Shown here: positions 33,781 through 45,079 of the stretch, piece by piece
How the letters are laid out: each line of letters opens with the position of its first letter
Position numbering within the stretch: the stretch's first letter is position 1
From: Aspergillus flavus
Taxonomy: Eukaryota > Ascomycota > Eurotiomycetes > Eurotiales > Aspergillaceae
Direction of reading: 5' to 3'
Length of the DNA: 64,000 nt
Assembly (NCBI RefSeq): GCF_009017415.1
Contig: NC_092408.1
Coordinates: 2,666,001 to 2,730,000 of the forward strand
The notes under the pieces: generated by a model
The model's database searches: none
The model's input: only the letters and a program-made list of their open reading frames with translations
What the model was told of the DNA's origin: nothing
Translations under genes and position numbers: made by a program

Positions 33781-35454
33781 CTACAGCTTGGTATTAATAT
33801 ATTGAGCACTCCTGAGGGGTCCAAACCTTGCGGGAATCGCTTTCCGAATTTGTAAAGAATAAAGAAAGAAAGTGAGTGCAGGTTGCCAATCTGTTGTGGT
33901 AGTCGAGGGGATTATGAAAAGCTCTAGGTTGAGGGATGGTATTTAAATCTTTTGGCTCGGAGAGGGAGTTGGAGGGTGGGGTGGGGGGTTTAGATGTTGA
34001 TTTTTTTCAGCTTCGGCTGTGAAGTTCGCCCTACACTATGTAGAACCTCAGCTGAACTTATCGCTATATAAGTTAAAATTTACTACAGCCCCACTGGGTA
34101 TTTTCTTAAACCTCTATAGAAAAGGGTTCCAGCTTCCATTACTCTGGTAGGGCGCGCTTAGTGATCGTGAGGGGTACTTCGTACAGCTGGCGAAATCAGT
34201 AAAAGGAAATGATATACAATATACCCATAGGGTTCCACACGATCTTTAAGGAGGCTATGGAAGCCCAGTTATCCACAATGCGCACAGGCTGTCGGCTTCA
34301 CTATTCGAAGTCACAACTTCGACTATCTCAGCTACCCAGCTGCCAGGCAGCTCAAGCTCTGCCTCATTAAAGATAACGAGAAACCTCTCCCCACCCCGCG
34401 GTGACCACTTTCTACTAGATCCCAACACCCCTTACACGCCCCAGTAGGTTCGAAATGAACATGTTTGGCTTCTACCGACAATGGCTCGAAGCAACACCTC
34501 TAGTAAGCTAGTATATATGCTCGTTTCATAACACAATAGAGAAGGGATCCCTACTCTGGATTGTATATATAAGATATAGTTTCCTTTCATATCATGATAG
34601 TGTTGCAGGTAGGAATACCGTCGAGGTATGACTACTATACAAGGGCTCACGTCAAGAACATTCCCCGCCCGTTAAGAAAACAAATCGCAGGCTAGACTGC
34701 ACGACAATAATTTTCCATAATCGGAGAGGCACCGATACGTACGACACCCTGGCAGCTAGTCAAGGCTAGGCAAAACAAGGCGTGCGCTGCGTATACTCTA
34801 GTTTATTGTTGATCGGAAACTTCCTAGACTCAGCCCTATGGAGGGTAAAAGGCTGTGGAGCGCAGGACAAGAACTTGGGTTACCAATGCCGACCCAAGGT
34901 AGCTAATATCAGAAGCCTTAGTACCCGTTTCACATACTACGGTATATGCATTTCGAATCAGCTATCCGAGAATTCTAGATGATTGGTGCGGATGAAGCGT
35001 TACGGGGACACTAACCCTTCTAAAAACGCCCGTTACAATCACTCATGAGATTAATAACTCGGGATATAAAAGGACATCACTGTCCTGATCTATGAATCGA
35101 ACTATACTATCTTGGCTGTCAAACACATTCTTTTGATATCTATACAGACCCGAACAACATGTCTAGTAGGCTCAATAGCAGATCTTATCAAGGCTATTCT
35201 AGATTGCAGTACGAGACGTGTTGAATAGACTCTCCAATAGTAAGGCAGGGAAGTTGTATGATGTTATGGATAGGCCCGTTATGAGATGAATTAGGCTGTC
35301 GTACAACCCATGCATTCTTATCTCTCCGATCTGTCCAACTTTAGCCGCACTTAAATGATTCCTTGAAGGAGATTAGAAAAGCCTGGAGCGGTAATCATTA
35401 TTGATATAACCTTCTTGCAGGCCATGCATGTAGCTAATTATAATGTTCACGAAT
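33781..35454. other. intergenic, no recognisable gene
   Basis: The first 200 bases are the promoter side of the small helical gene, including a G-rich run near 33975. The rest has only short ORFs without domains. Nothing else is identifiable. Confidence 0.4.
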
Positions 35455-37031
35455 TCATTGATAAGTGACCTCCACCGTTCTTTGCACTGTAATATCCTCT
35501 AAGCGGCGTTGTCGCTGACCCAATTCCACATCGGGGCTGATTGAAGCCCGACGGTCCCTTTCTCCAGCAGTAGTCAAGGATAGCTCATGTGCATCGGCAG
35601 TGCCATGCATCTGGCCGTCTGTATCGCGTATAATGGACTCGACAGAGCTACCCTGATGGGTTGTAAATCCTGTAATGGTTCGGATTGCTGCTCGCGCTCG
35701 CTGTGGTGCACTTCGGGGTGTGGCTTGTCCTCGCTCAGGGTAGCTTGAGGGATTCGGAGTCTGCAAGTGGAAGACCACACGAATGAGTGGCCACATTAAA
35801 GGTAGATTTGCGACGTAAACGGCTGTGGATATCTCAGCCGCATACCATCTCTACGGTAGATAGTCAGTACAAAGTCCAAAAGGAAATGAGGTGACTGACC
35901 ATAAAGACCATAGAACCGACAGTGCTCAGGCTGTAGTATCGGTTAAGAACGGCCATTAAAATCTAGACTTGTCAGAAAGAGAGCAGTATGGGAGATGACT
36001 ATGCGTACAACAACAAAACCAAGACCGAACACTCCACACACAGCAAGTTTCCTATGGCAATTAGCTCTGGTAGTAGATGAGCTTGGGGCTACTTACTTGC
36101 CCAGGCGAAGATGGGATCGAATGAACAGCGGTAATGGGATGCACAGCATTACCAAGTCAGAGGAAATGTTGAAAACGGCGGATACAATCATGTGGTTGAA
36201 GTAAGTCGAGCATTGAACTAGCCAAAGAATCAGTGGAATTCAAAGGTGTCGGTATTGGCCGGGCTTACAATCGTCGTTCACGTTCGGAGCCCCTGTTCCT
36301 CATCAGCATCCTCGATTTCGTGGTAGTGATCCAACGACGTACAATATGCTTCAATGGGTCGACACCACACCGCGCAAAGCAGAATCTCGATCAAAATATA
36401 CGAGAGTCCGACGTATATTGCCACTATCTGGACTATGGTATGCTCTCTCAATAAACGTCTTGATCACGATAGTTAGCTCCTTGTCGGTATTGTGTTTAGA
36501 CCGACGTACGTTAAACGACTGTATATAATCAAGAGGCAGCACTTGACCAGCCAGGTCGTCGCAGTGCAGAATTGCTCCATGGCAAAACACATTATGTTCC
36601 CCCATATCAACAACTCTTCCGCATGTGGAGTTATTTCATCCGCATGCACCTCTGGTCGGCTATTGACCCATCCCACTTGATTGATGCTGACCATTGCTCC
36701 AGTATATGTGATCTATTCAGCGAATTAACCCGGCTTCTCGAGGTGTTCGTGCTGGGCCTTACCGCAGTAAAGCACATAATGTAGTCATCGATTTGCAGTC
36801 TCTTCCATGATCCCTTGGCGATCCGTTGCGATATCCTAAGTTCGTGAGTATACGATTCGAAAATAAATCTCACAGTGTAACGAACAGGCGACACGCAATT
36901 ATTAGTATCCCTATGACAAGTGATATTAGGAAGCAGCTACAATATTCCGGTAGTGTTGAATTACCAACGACATATAGAATCCATGTTTCAATCGCGAGAT
37001 CCCTTGAGAACTTCGTGAAGGATTCGCCCAT
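35455..37031 (-). CDS. SAT4/Pth11-like rhodopsin-domain integral membrane protein
   Basis: Ten small minus-strand exons, 37031-36965, 36910-36874, 36835-36763, 36712-36510, 36458-36343, 36292-36269, 36217-36097, 36051-36009, 35962-35900 and 35850-35455, give 380 residues in frame. It has the fungal rhodopsin-fold (SAT4) pattern: ETWILYVVGILIIACRLF, LQIDDYIMCFTA, TWLVKCCLLIIYSRLT, VGLSYILIEILLCAVWCRP, QCSTYFNHMIVSAVFNISSD, CIPLPLF, KLAVCGVFGLGFVV, MAVLNRYYSL, WYAAEISTAVYVANLP. Seven membrane helices are followed by a polar cytosolic tail rich in Arg, Ser and Gln that ends VQRTVEVTYQ. Family members are plasma-membrane proteins, some (Pth11) acting in surface sensing. Introns are 38-54 bases, several with CTAAC/CTGAC branch sites. 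No frame break is present. Intron 2 (38 bases) is the weakest call. Confidence 0.85.
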
Positions 37032-37875
37032 GATAATTACCACGAATCATGAGTGTTAACCCACGCAATATAGCAATGCATCCATGACAAAGTGTTCTAC
37101 CGAAAAAGAAAAATGGCCATTGTGGATATATAGGGGTTTTATCCATTCTTCAATGTGCCGCGTCTTTGCCTATCTTCAATTAGATCCGACTGATTAAGCT
37201 TCACGCTAAGTTAGACGTGATAGTAGGCTCTAACTAGCAATTAAATTAGCTGTCTCGGCCAAAATAACCTTTCCCCGAGTCGATCACTGACAATTACGGA
37301 GGAGCCCTAGGCAGCGTTTGGCAACATGTTTCACTTGTGCCGACATTGTCTAGGGAAGTGGGTCGAGAAACAACGTTATGGCAAGTGTATCCCGAGATGC
37401 AGGTGCAAATGGGGACTTGGCCTCCTGAGATCGGCGTCGCGCCATATCTTAGTGGGTGATAAGATGGTTTTTTCCTTGTGATATTTCCTCACAATCACCG
37501 AGGAGTACAAAGATTCTCACAGGTGTGGCTTTGTGTACTACTTGGTCCTCGGTTCTGTTGGCAGAGTGCCTGGTAGAAGGCCACCATACCAGGCTTGGCA
37601 AGCGAAAGTGAGGCGACAGACAGAGTAGATCCAGTGGTGATCATCGGTTTATGAAAGTCAGTATTACGGATGAGTGGGTCGCAACGGTCGCGCAAATCTC
37701 TTCTTCCATCTGTAATATATTCTCTGTCGAAGCAATGGCCATACATGACATGCCTAAATTGTGAGAATCAGAGCAATACGACAGTTGGAGGACAGAGTGA
37801 CAGAGCCGTTATCATATATTCATAGTAGAGCTAAATCTCGAAGTGAAATTCTGACTGATATTATTACAAATAATA
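37032..37875. other. intergenic with one unassigned open frame
   Basis: An 83-residue frame at 37495-37746 (minus) and an overlapping alternative frame have coding-like composition but no domain, and neither joins to a neighbour by obvious splice sites. Otherwise this is promoter sequence of the SAT4-like gene. Confidence 0.4.
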
Positions 37876-38645
37876 CTAATAACCAGCTTTGCGTGGCGGG
37901 AAACAAGTTATATCACCGTCTTCATTAACAAGATGTCCTGTAGTATTCCTGTCAGTAAGTAGTCCGATATACTATTCAGTAGATAGTTACGTACCTATCG
38001 GAAATGTGCTCTTGGCTACATATGCCCCCGTCACAGGATTTGGGACTTTCGTTCTACAAGTGCATTGGACATCATGTCTTCTGACTGCCATGTCGAAAGG
38101 TTCTTGTATCAAGGTGCACCCATAACAATCACCACGTCGAAAAGCGCCCCCGCTGTGATCATTAGCCCTTATACTCTATAGTGCTTGATAGAGGAAACAT
38201 ACTCCCATTGGCGGATTAAGGCGCCTTGTGCCTTATCGTACCCGAGGCAATTGTTGAGATCTATACACGAGTTTCTCTTAATTCTACCGTTGAATTTAAT
38301 GCAGTCGGCGCAGAACACTGGTGCTGATGGATGGTGATTTGCCATCTGGTACTCTTTCAGATATGCGTTGGTGCATTGTCCCACGTAATCGACACGCCTG
38401 CCGTCCCAAGTCAGCGGCCTGGGATCGCGTTGAGGTGGTAATTGCTGTGCAGGCTGCATTTTCTGAGCGGGTTGCATTTGCTGAGCGGGTTTCGATTGTT
38501 TTTGAGGGCTTTTGTTCCCGCTAGGTCGACTTTGCCTCTGTGGCCGTCCATTATCAGGTCTTTTTTCCACAGAAAGCCCACTGCCCTGACTGGACACCCA
38601 GCCAAACAGATATACTGCAATAATCATGATCCATAGTTGACGCAT
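37876..38645 (-). CDS. secreted cyanovirin-N homology (CVNH) lectin-like protein
   Basis: Exons 38645-38203, 38152-37995 and 37937-37876 give 220 residues. Only the first exon is open on its own. The predicted protein has a signal peptide (MRQLWIMIIAVYLFGWVSS), then a Pro/Gln/Lys-rich linker with tandem MQPAQ-type units (residues about 52-78), then a CVNH domain: FCADCIKFNGRIKRNSCIDL followed by NNCLGYDKAQGALIRQWDGG, AFRRGDCYGCTLI, VQCTCRTKVP and a last strand GHLVNEDGDITCF. CVNH domains bind mannose-type glycans. The paired Cys (C-x2-C, C-x-C) and the two-sector layout N-C-x-G...G-x-L are visible. Introns are 50 and 57 bases, the first with a GCTAAT branch site. The last intron has two possible acceptors; the later one restores the conserved end. 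A glycan-binding, defence or interspecies role is inference. Confidence 0.82.
38420..38500 (-). repeat. short in-gene tandem repeat encoding the MQPAQ linker
   Basis: Fifteen-to-eighteen-base units coding Met/Leu-Gln-Pro-Ala-Gln with Gln/Lys spacers recur three to four times in the first exon of the CVNH gene. They form the flexible linker between signal peptide and lectin domain. Confidence 0.65.
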
Positions 38646-40785
38646 TTCGATTCCACGAACAGGCTGGCTGGTACGCGTGGGCAACTAATTGAACACAGGC
38701 CGAGCAAGAGGTCCTGGCAAGTAAATATCTCTTCCATCGGGATCCACTATACTTGCTGCCCGCCAACCCCATTCCACATTGTGCGTTCTATATAAAGCGC
38801 TTCTAGGTCCTTTAATTACTGTCACGTAAGCCATCTCTTTATGCTGTCTTTGTTCAGTGTGGTCGGGCAACAGTCCAGAGGCCGGAGGCTGTTCTTGGCA
38901 AGCAGAGGCAGATTCGGGCGCATAAACTCAGTATAGCCAAGCCCTCTATTTGTAGAACAAGGCTTCACATCAGTGAGAGAAGGTATAATCACCTGTGCGT
39001 CCTTCTGGACAGGTTACCACTCAGCGATGTACTCCGTTATAGTGTAACCTCCGCCACCAGAGTGATCATCACTAACAATTAGACAAGTCGTGACATTGAG
39101 AGAGTTCACATAATGTATCAGGTCAGGTCTATCAAGGACTCTGTGCAAAGAAGACGCCCGATACCTAAATTCTCCCTCAAACAGCCACTTTCTTCACTTG
39201 TTTCTTAACTTAGAAGCAGAACAGGTTTCCCCTGTCTGGGCGCAGTGATTGAGCGCCTTGTTCAAGGCTTAACCCGCCATCAAGGTTCACACAGACACCA
39301 TTCACGGCACGCGGGCCATGATTGTCTAGGCAGAGACCCACAGCGCCACAGCCAGCATGCAGATTCAGGGCCAAAGGAGCTTATATTCGGGCTGCAGCGG
39401 CCGACCCCGCTTGCGGTTCTACGTGATGGTCTGCAGACTGCAGATCTAGCAACCGGAGGGGTTCTGTCAGTACCAAACTCCTAGTCACAAATCGAGAGGA
39501 TACCGTTCTTTACACTACGCCTGATGAAGCTTTGAATGCATATACTGTGTACGTAGAATAATACCTTGCTACTCAGTCCGAGCCAGCGGCAATCTTGACT
39601 TGCTGTCACCGAATACCAGGTAGATTTGGACAAAGTATTTGCAAAACGACTAATCACATATGTTATTGGCCGACTCCTAGTGTTTGAAAGCAGATGGCAA
39701 GTGGTCCATGCCTGGTCAACTAATGCAGCAATACCATTCTCGGTATCATTTACAGGAAATATAATGAGTAGATTAGGTAGATCCAATTCAGGGAAGACAT
39801 AGACGCGTTAGAGTCATGATCCTGTTCCTCTCTCCTTATCGCCCATCTTACACTGGCAATATCTTCACCGAGCCGCATCTAGAATTTTTGGAATGTCGCA
39901 GACCCGTTCAGATATCAGTAGAGAATCATAGAGCCAGTGCACTTCTACGACTAGTGCAAATAAGTCGTAAGATCGTGCCAGGAAAATGATTTATAAGCGA
40001 TCGCTTTCGGACCCACCACGATTCCCTACTGGTTTCCAACAACCGGCCGTAAGTTGTATCCGTGGGTTCAACTGTCTTGCTCACACACGCCTAGTTGTGC
40101 TCCTTGAGGGAATACTTTAGCTTGGGTGAATTTACAGCTAACAAAGACGCTGAAAATAGATGTTCAAATACGAACTTCTGGACGCCTAAATTTATTGGGT
40201 AATTTCACACCATTGGAGTCAGACACTCATCAGGCTGAAGGCTGACTCGCTGCTTATTGGGGGCTGAATTTGTTGTAGTAGTCGTTGCTGGTAGAAGTAT
40301 CGAGTTTATTCCAATGTACCTGGTAAGTATATATAAAGCTGAGAGAAAAATATCGACTTCTGCAAGTACACGGTAGACTAAACTGGTGCTTAAGATGCGA
40401 GTCACGGGAGGCTCGGAGCCCTGATCCAGTACACCGTTGTTGCCTCGACTAAAGATCAATCACACCATCAGCTTTAGTACTTTCGAGACCCACCCAAAGA
40501 ATATGGCTGACTGCAACAAGCATCTGTAGGCGCATCTGCAGGCAAGGAGCTATCATCTCTTGGGGCTAGTCTCACCGAACGAGGCCGACTGATCCGGGCT
40601 TTCCGACGGAGTTTCTCCACCTATTCTACGAAGTTGTATGTCATCCCGCTGCCCTCCCATTGGCGCGATCAGCTATTCTAATCGCTTCCTATGGCTGTAA
40701 GCATAATAAACAAATATACTTAAGCTGCTCTTTTTCCGTGGTTCCATGAGCTTTTCACCGTCTCCCCATCCCACCCCTGCACGCC
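38646..40785. other. intergenic with several decayed coding fragments
   Basis: On the minus strand, 38685-38870 encodes a peptide ending in IVDPDGRDIYLPG that resembles the end of a VOC/glyoxalase-type domain. Frames at about 39000-39150 encode LHRVLDRPDLIHYV-like text reminiscent of fungal F-box proteins but hit a stop at once. About 39200-39300 encodes AVNGVCVNLDGG-like text similar to an SDR end. None can be joined into a gene. I regard them as possible relics only. The last 250 bases are the lipase promoter. Confidence 0.35.
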
Positions 40786-42054
40786 ATGCTCTCCCCTGTC
40801 CGTCTACTCCCTCTTATTGGGAGTCTTCTATCTTTAGTCTCCGGGTTGCCTACCACCAACCCATCGTCTGTAGTTCTCCCTCCCAGTGCAGATCCCTTCT
40901 ACAGCGCCCCAAATGGCTACGAGAGCACCCGTCCCGGCGCCATCCTGCGCCTACGACCCGTTCCAGGCAATCTGACAGCGCTGGTCGGTAATGCTTCAGC
41001 AGCATACAATATCGTCTACCGCACCACGGACAGCCAATATCGCCCTTCGTGGGCCGTGACTACTGTCTTCGTTCCCTCCAACCCTCGTCCCGGCAACACT
41101 TCCGTACTCTCATATCAAATCGCATATGACTCGCACAGCATCGATGCCAGCCCCAGCTATGCCATGTACAGCTCGCCTCCGATCGATGTCACCCTCGCGC
41201 TGAGCCAGGGCTGGTACGTCAATGTCCCGGACTACGAAGGCCCTCTCGCCTCCTTCACGGCGGGTGTCCAATCGGGCCACGCCACACTAGACTCCATCCG
41301 CAGTATCCTCAACTCCAACACCACCGCCTTCAACATTAAAACTTCATCCTCCCGCACAGCTCTATGGGGATACTCCGGCGGCGCCCTCGCCAGCGAATGG
41401 GCCACCGAATTACAGGTGCAATACGCGCCCGAACTCTCTCTCGCCGGAGCTGCACTCGGCGGTCTCACACCCAACATCACGAATGTAATGAACACCGTCA
41501 CTGGGAACCTCAACGCAGGACTCATCCCAGAAGCAGTCCTCGGTCTAGCCAGTCAATACCCAGCTACCTACAAATACCTGGTAGATCAATTAAACCCGGA
41601 GGGAAAGTATAACCGCACGACCTTCCTCCTATCACAAAACATGACAATCGCCCAGGCGGAGGCTTTCTTCGCAGGACAGAACATATACGATTACTTCGTC
41701 AACGGCAGTGACACCTTCAAGGCTCCTGTGGTGCAGTATGCGCTGAACCGGGACGGGTATATGGGATACCATGGCGTGCCGCAGATCCCTATCTATGCGT
41801 ACAAGGCGATCCATGATGAGGTCAGTCCTGTCGGCGATACGGATGCGCTGTTGGAAAGGTACTGCGGTGTCGGCGTGAATATCTTGTATGAGCGGAATTC
41901 TATCGGCGGACATTCTGCGGAGGGTACAAATGGCCATGCTAGGGCGCTGCAGTTCGTTTCCTCTGTCTTGGATGGGTCGTATGCTAGTGTGTATCAGACC
42001 CAGGGGTGCACGTTCAGGGATGTTGCGGTGAATATCACTGATTCGGCGCTGTGA
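40786..42054 (+). CDS. secretory lipase (LIP family, Candida CalA-like)
   Basis: This is an intronless 422-residue secreted protein. The signal peptide is LLPLIGSLLSLVSG with cleavage near residue 20. The family-typical N-terminal block DPFYSAPNGYESTRPGAILR is followed by an alpha/beta-hydrolase core. The nucleophile elbow GYSGG places Ser197, with Asp344 (in IHDEVSP) and His376 (in GGHSAEG) as the other triad members. The lid-like segment before it contains YEGPLASFTAG. Eight to nine N-x-S/T sequons fit a glycosylated extracellular enzyme. The family hydrolyses triacylglycerols and other esters; members are used for nutrient acquisition. An in-frame upstream ATG does not exist; the start precedes an ideal signal peptide. 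The last Cys pair (C360, C408) may form a disulfide. Confidence 0.92.
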   Translation: MLSPVRLLPLIGSLLSLVSGLPTTNPSSVVLPPSADPFYSAPNGYESTRPGAILRLRPVPGNLTALVGNASAAYNIVYRTTDSQYRPSWAVTTVFVPSNPRPGNTSVLSYQIAYDSHSIDASPSYAMYSSPPIDVTLALSQGWYVNVPDYEGPLASFTAGVQSGHATLDSIRSILNSNTTAFNIKTSSSRTALWGYSGGALASEWATELQVQYAPELSLAGAALGGLTPNITNVMNTVTGNLNAGLIPEAVLGLASQYPATYKYLVDQLNPEGKYNRTTFLLSQNMTIAQAEAFFAGQNIYDYFVNGSDTFKAPVVQYALNRDGYMGYHGVPQIPIYAYKAIHDEVSPVGDTDALLERYCGVGVNILYERNSIGGHSAEGTNGHARALQFVSSVLDGSYASVYQTQGCTFRDVAVNITDSAL

Positions 42055-42842
42055 AATGCTAAATATGAGCCATGTTTGGACGAATGTGTTGTATGATGCA
42101 AATCATAGGTTGATGATTACTATACGGTTAATACTACGTCATGATGTATATATATAGTGGAGGTTGTTTTTAGTCTGTATAACTTACTAAATCTAGACAA
42201 AATGAGCTATTTTATCTCTCTGAAAATTTCCTCCATTGAATAATGTACTTACTCGTTCTTGTTCGTGTTCGTGTAATATTCCAACAGTCTAGTATTTATT
42301 CTATATCTTTAGAGTTGCTGCCAATATACTTCGCTTTGTGTTCATATAATGTTCGGATTATCATTACTCCGACACCGATGCTTACCTTTTACCTAATTCT
42401 ATCAGTAGGCGGTCAAGGATCGTCGATTCAACTGCCCATTACGGAGTGACAGGAATGAATCAAATTGCCCGAATACGGGACAATGGAACAACAAGCGAAA
42501 ATGTTGCCTAAACTTTATTCGAAACTGTAATCCACGTCAATCAGTCACGCGAGGTTGGTCTTTTACTTGGGGTTTCTTGTTGATGTGTTGGTATTCTCCA
42601 GACTTGAGTTGGTAGTAGATGCTGGTATGGTTTTGTACAGTTGCATTGGGAAAGTTCGATTTCTACTAAATTATGAAATTATTTACGATCCGAAAATGTA
42701 TTGCTCGACTGAATAATCAATCTGGTCATGGCATGTCGTTCATATCAAAACCTGAATGCCCAAGAGAAACAAAGCCCCATGTGGTCCATTATGTTCATCG
42801 CTAAAGAGAAGAAAAAGAAAGAACTGAATGCTCATGGTCTAC
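42055..42842. other. intergenic between lipase and P450 (convergent 3' ends)
   Basis: Both genes end here. AT-rich sequence with no coding signal. Confidence 0.45.
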
Positions 42843-44427
42843 CTAATGTCTCAAGGCGACCTTTGTTCCATTTCTCGAGCACAATGTCAAGGTCAAGTTC
42901 TCCTCCCACGGACCTGGATCCCGACTTTCAAGAACGGAGAATTGTTGTGCAAGACGCACGGTGACGTAGCCGGCCTCGGTAAGTGCATACTGTTGGCCGA
43001 CGCAGATACGGGGCCCGCCGTTAAAGGGCAGGTACTCCCATGACGGTCGGAGATCGGCCCAGCGCTCCGGGCGGTACTCGTTCGCATCGGGGCCGTAGAA
43101 GTCTTCGCGACGGTGCATCGAGTATACGCTGTAAGCAACGATGGAGCCCTTGGGGACGAAAACAGGCGCGTTGCCAGCGGGGCCGCCGCCGACGGGAAGG
43201 ACGGTATCGTTGATGGCGAAGCGGGCGTTGGAGGGGACGACGGGGTGGAGACGCAGGGCTGATTGGTTAGCCGATGGAAGAACAAAAAAGGGGTCTTATT
43301 CCTGGAAACTCACATTCGTTCATGCAGTACTTGAGATAGGTGAGATTGCGCAACTGCTCATAAGTCGGGGCGCGACCTTCCAACGAGGCGACCTCCTCGC
43401 GCAGCTTGTTCCAGATGCGGGGGTTCTTCGCCAGCATGAAAAACATGTTACTCAACAGCGATGCCGTAGTATCCCGACCAGCGAGAAGCACATTCATCAG
43501 CTCATCCCGAATCCGCTTAGGATCACCGGTTTGTTGCGCCAACCCTTGCAGAAACAGGTACCTCTGTTTCTTGTCGTCATCTGTCGCGGCCTTCTCCTCG
43601 TCGTAATTGGCACGGTATTTCAACGCCTTCTCGACAAACTGTTCGACCAACTTGTGGCACACCTGATTGCAGTGTTCCGCCTTGGTATCTCGGAAAAAGT
43701 GTCTCAGCGGGCCCAAACGTGTATTTTTTGCAATCGCGTCCTGCGCATAATTGAACGAACTGGCGAAGTCGTTGTCGTCCAGTTTCACACCCGAAAGGCG
43801 TTTCTTGAGGGACTGGACGCTGTGTCCGAACAGGAATTCCGTAGCCGAATCAATTGTGTAACAGAAGAACAGGTCCTGCAGGTCAACCGTGGTGCCGTCG
43901 GTCGGGATCAAGGCCAGTAAATCGGCCATGAGCTCCTCGAAGATGTCCAAATGCGCAACCTGGTCCTTGACGAAGTTCGGACGGATCATGGCGCGCGACT
44001 GCGCCCAGTGGTCACCATCCGTCGTGAAAATGCCATGGCCGAGCAAGGGGCCGAAAGCGTCGATGCGATTGCCGAGTCCGTAGTCTTTGAATTTGAGGGA
44101 CAAGATCGTTTTGATGTTCTGGGGCTCGCACGTGACGATGATGGGGGTCCGCAGACGTCTGGCACGAAAGGTGTTGCCAAACTCACGGAAGCGAGACCGC
44201 GAGCGCTCGAGGAGGACGTGTTTTTTGGCGGCATCGAGGTTGTTGTGAATGCTGTCGAGGCCCAGAAATGGGTCTTTGTTGACTTGACAATGTACCGGTT
44301 GACAGTTGTTCGCGCGGGCTATGCGGTATTGGATATATTTCCGCTGGAGAGCGGTCACAGTATAAACAAGGAAAACCACAGCGCCTGCAAGCAGGGCTAC
44401 TGGGTAGTGAGAAGAATTCATGATCAT
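42843..44427 (-). CDS. cytochrome P450, CYP52-like (alkane/fatty-acid hydroxylase type)
   Basis: Two minus-strand exons (44427-43314 and 43258-42843, 55-base intron) give 509 residues. An N-terminal membrane anchor ([18 protein letters not shown]) tethers it to the ER. P450 signatures are the I-helix AGRDTT (316-321), the ExxR pair Glu371/Arg374 spanning the splice site (ESLR), PERW at about 435-438, and the heme loop [10 protein letters not shown] with the axial Cys457. The motifs [20 protein letters not shown] and [16 protein letters not shown] are typical of the CYP52 clan, which hydroxylates terminal carbons of alkanes and fatty acids with NADPH-P450 reductase. The exact subfamily (CYP52, CYP539, CYP584 and so on) cannot be assigned without comparison. 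It faces the PLP enzyme gene in tandem orientation. Confidence 0.93.
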
Positions 44428-45079
44428 GGTGGTTGAGTCGCCCGCGAGATCAAGGAGGTGGGTGTGGACCGGGGTGGTGGGGAAGCTTTTATATACCTTC
44501 GATGTAAGTAGACAAAGAGTTCAGGGCAAGGACCCGCACCAGCAAGTGTAACCTTCGCAGGAGCATTTGCCGAATTTCAACCATAGAACTCTTCAGCTTT
44601 TAAGTAGGCGGACCCGCAAACAAAGAGGGCCGAGGCTAATGATGTAGCAGATTCAAAGTTCTCTCGCAAGGTTTACCAAATGGGAATAGTCTCACGTTAT
44701 GCCGAGTCCTATGAATAATCATTAATCACAGAAACCCGGACTGAAAGGTATTCGTTCATGTCTTAGTTATATGATATCACTGTAGTGTCACCCCGAGGAT
44801 TATCTCAGGGCTATCCTATAGTACTCAGTTCTACTGGATAAAATAGTAGAAATAGAGATATAATATTCTAGGATAGTAAAGGTTGAATAATCATCGTCAT
44901 CATCATCATAATTTCTGCATGTGAGTCCGACTAGTACTCGATCTGTCAGAATCTAAGCAGTTTCGAGTTAGAGGGGGAGGTTTAAGCCTTAACCTAAGGT
45001 AGGAAGTGCACCGCCTCTCGGTCTGACCGTCATGGCGAACGCCACACCTCTCAAGCATTACCCAATCTAGTCTAGTGGA
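44428..45079. other. intergenic, P450 promoter
   Basis: It contains a short (CAT)n/(ATC)n run at about 44891-44910 and AT-rich sequence. No gene is seen. Confidence 0.4.

Noticed and set aside
44434..45079. Possible regulator or transporter between P450 and PLP enzyme
   Set aside because: No frame longer than noise; only microsatellite and AT-rich sequence.
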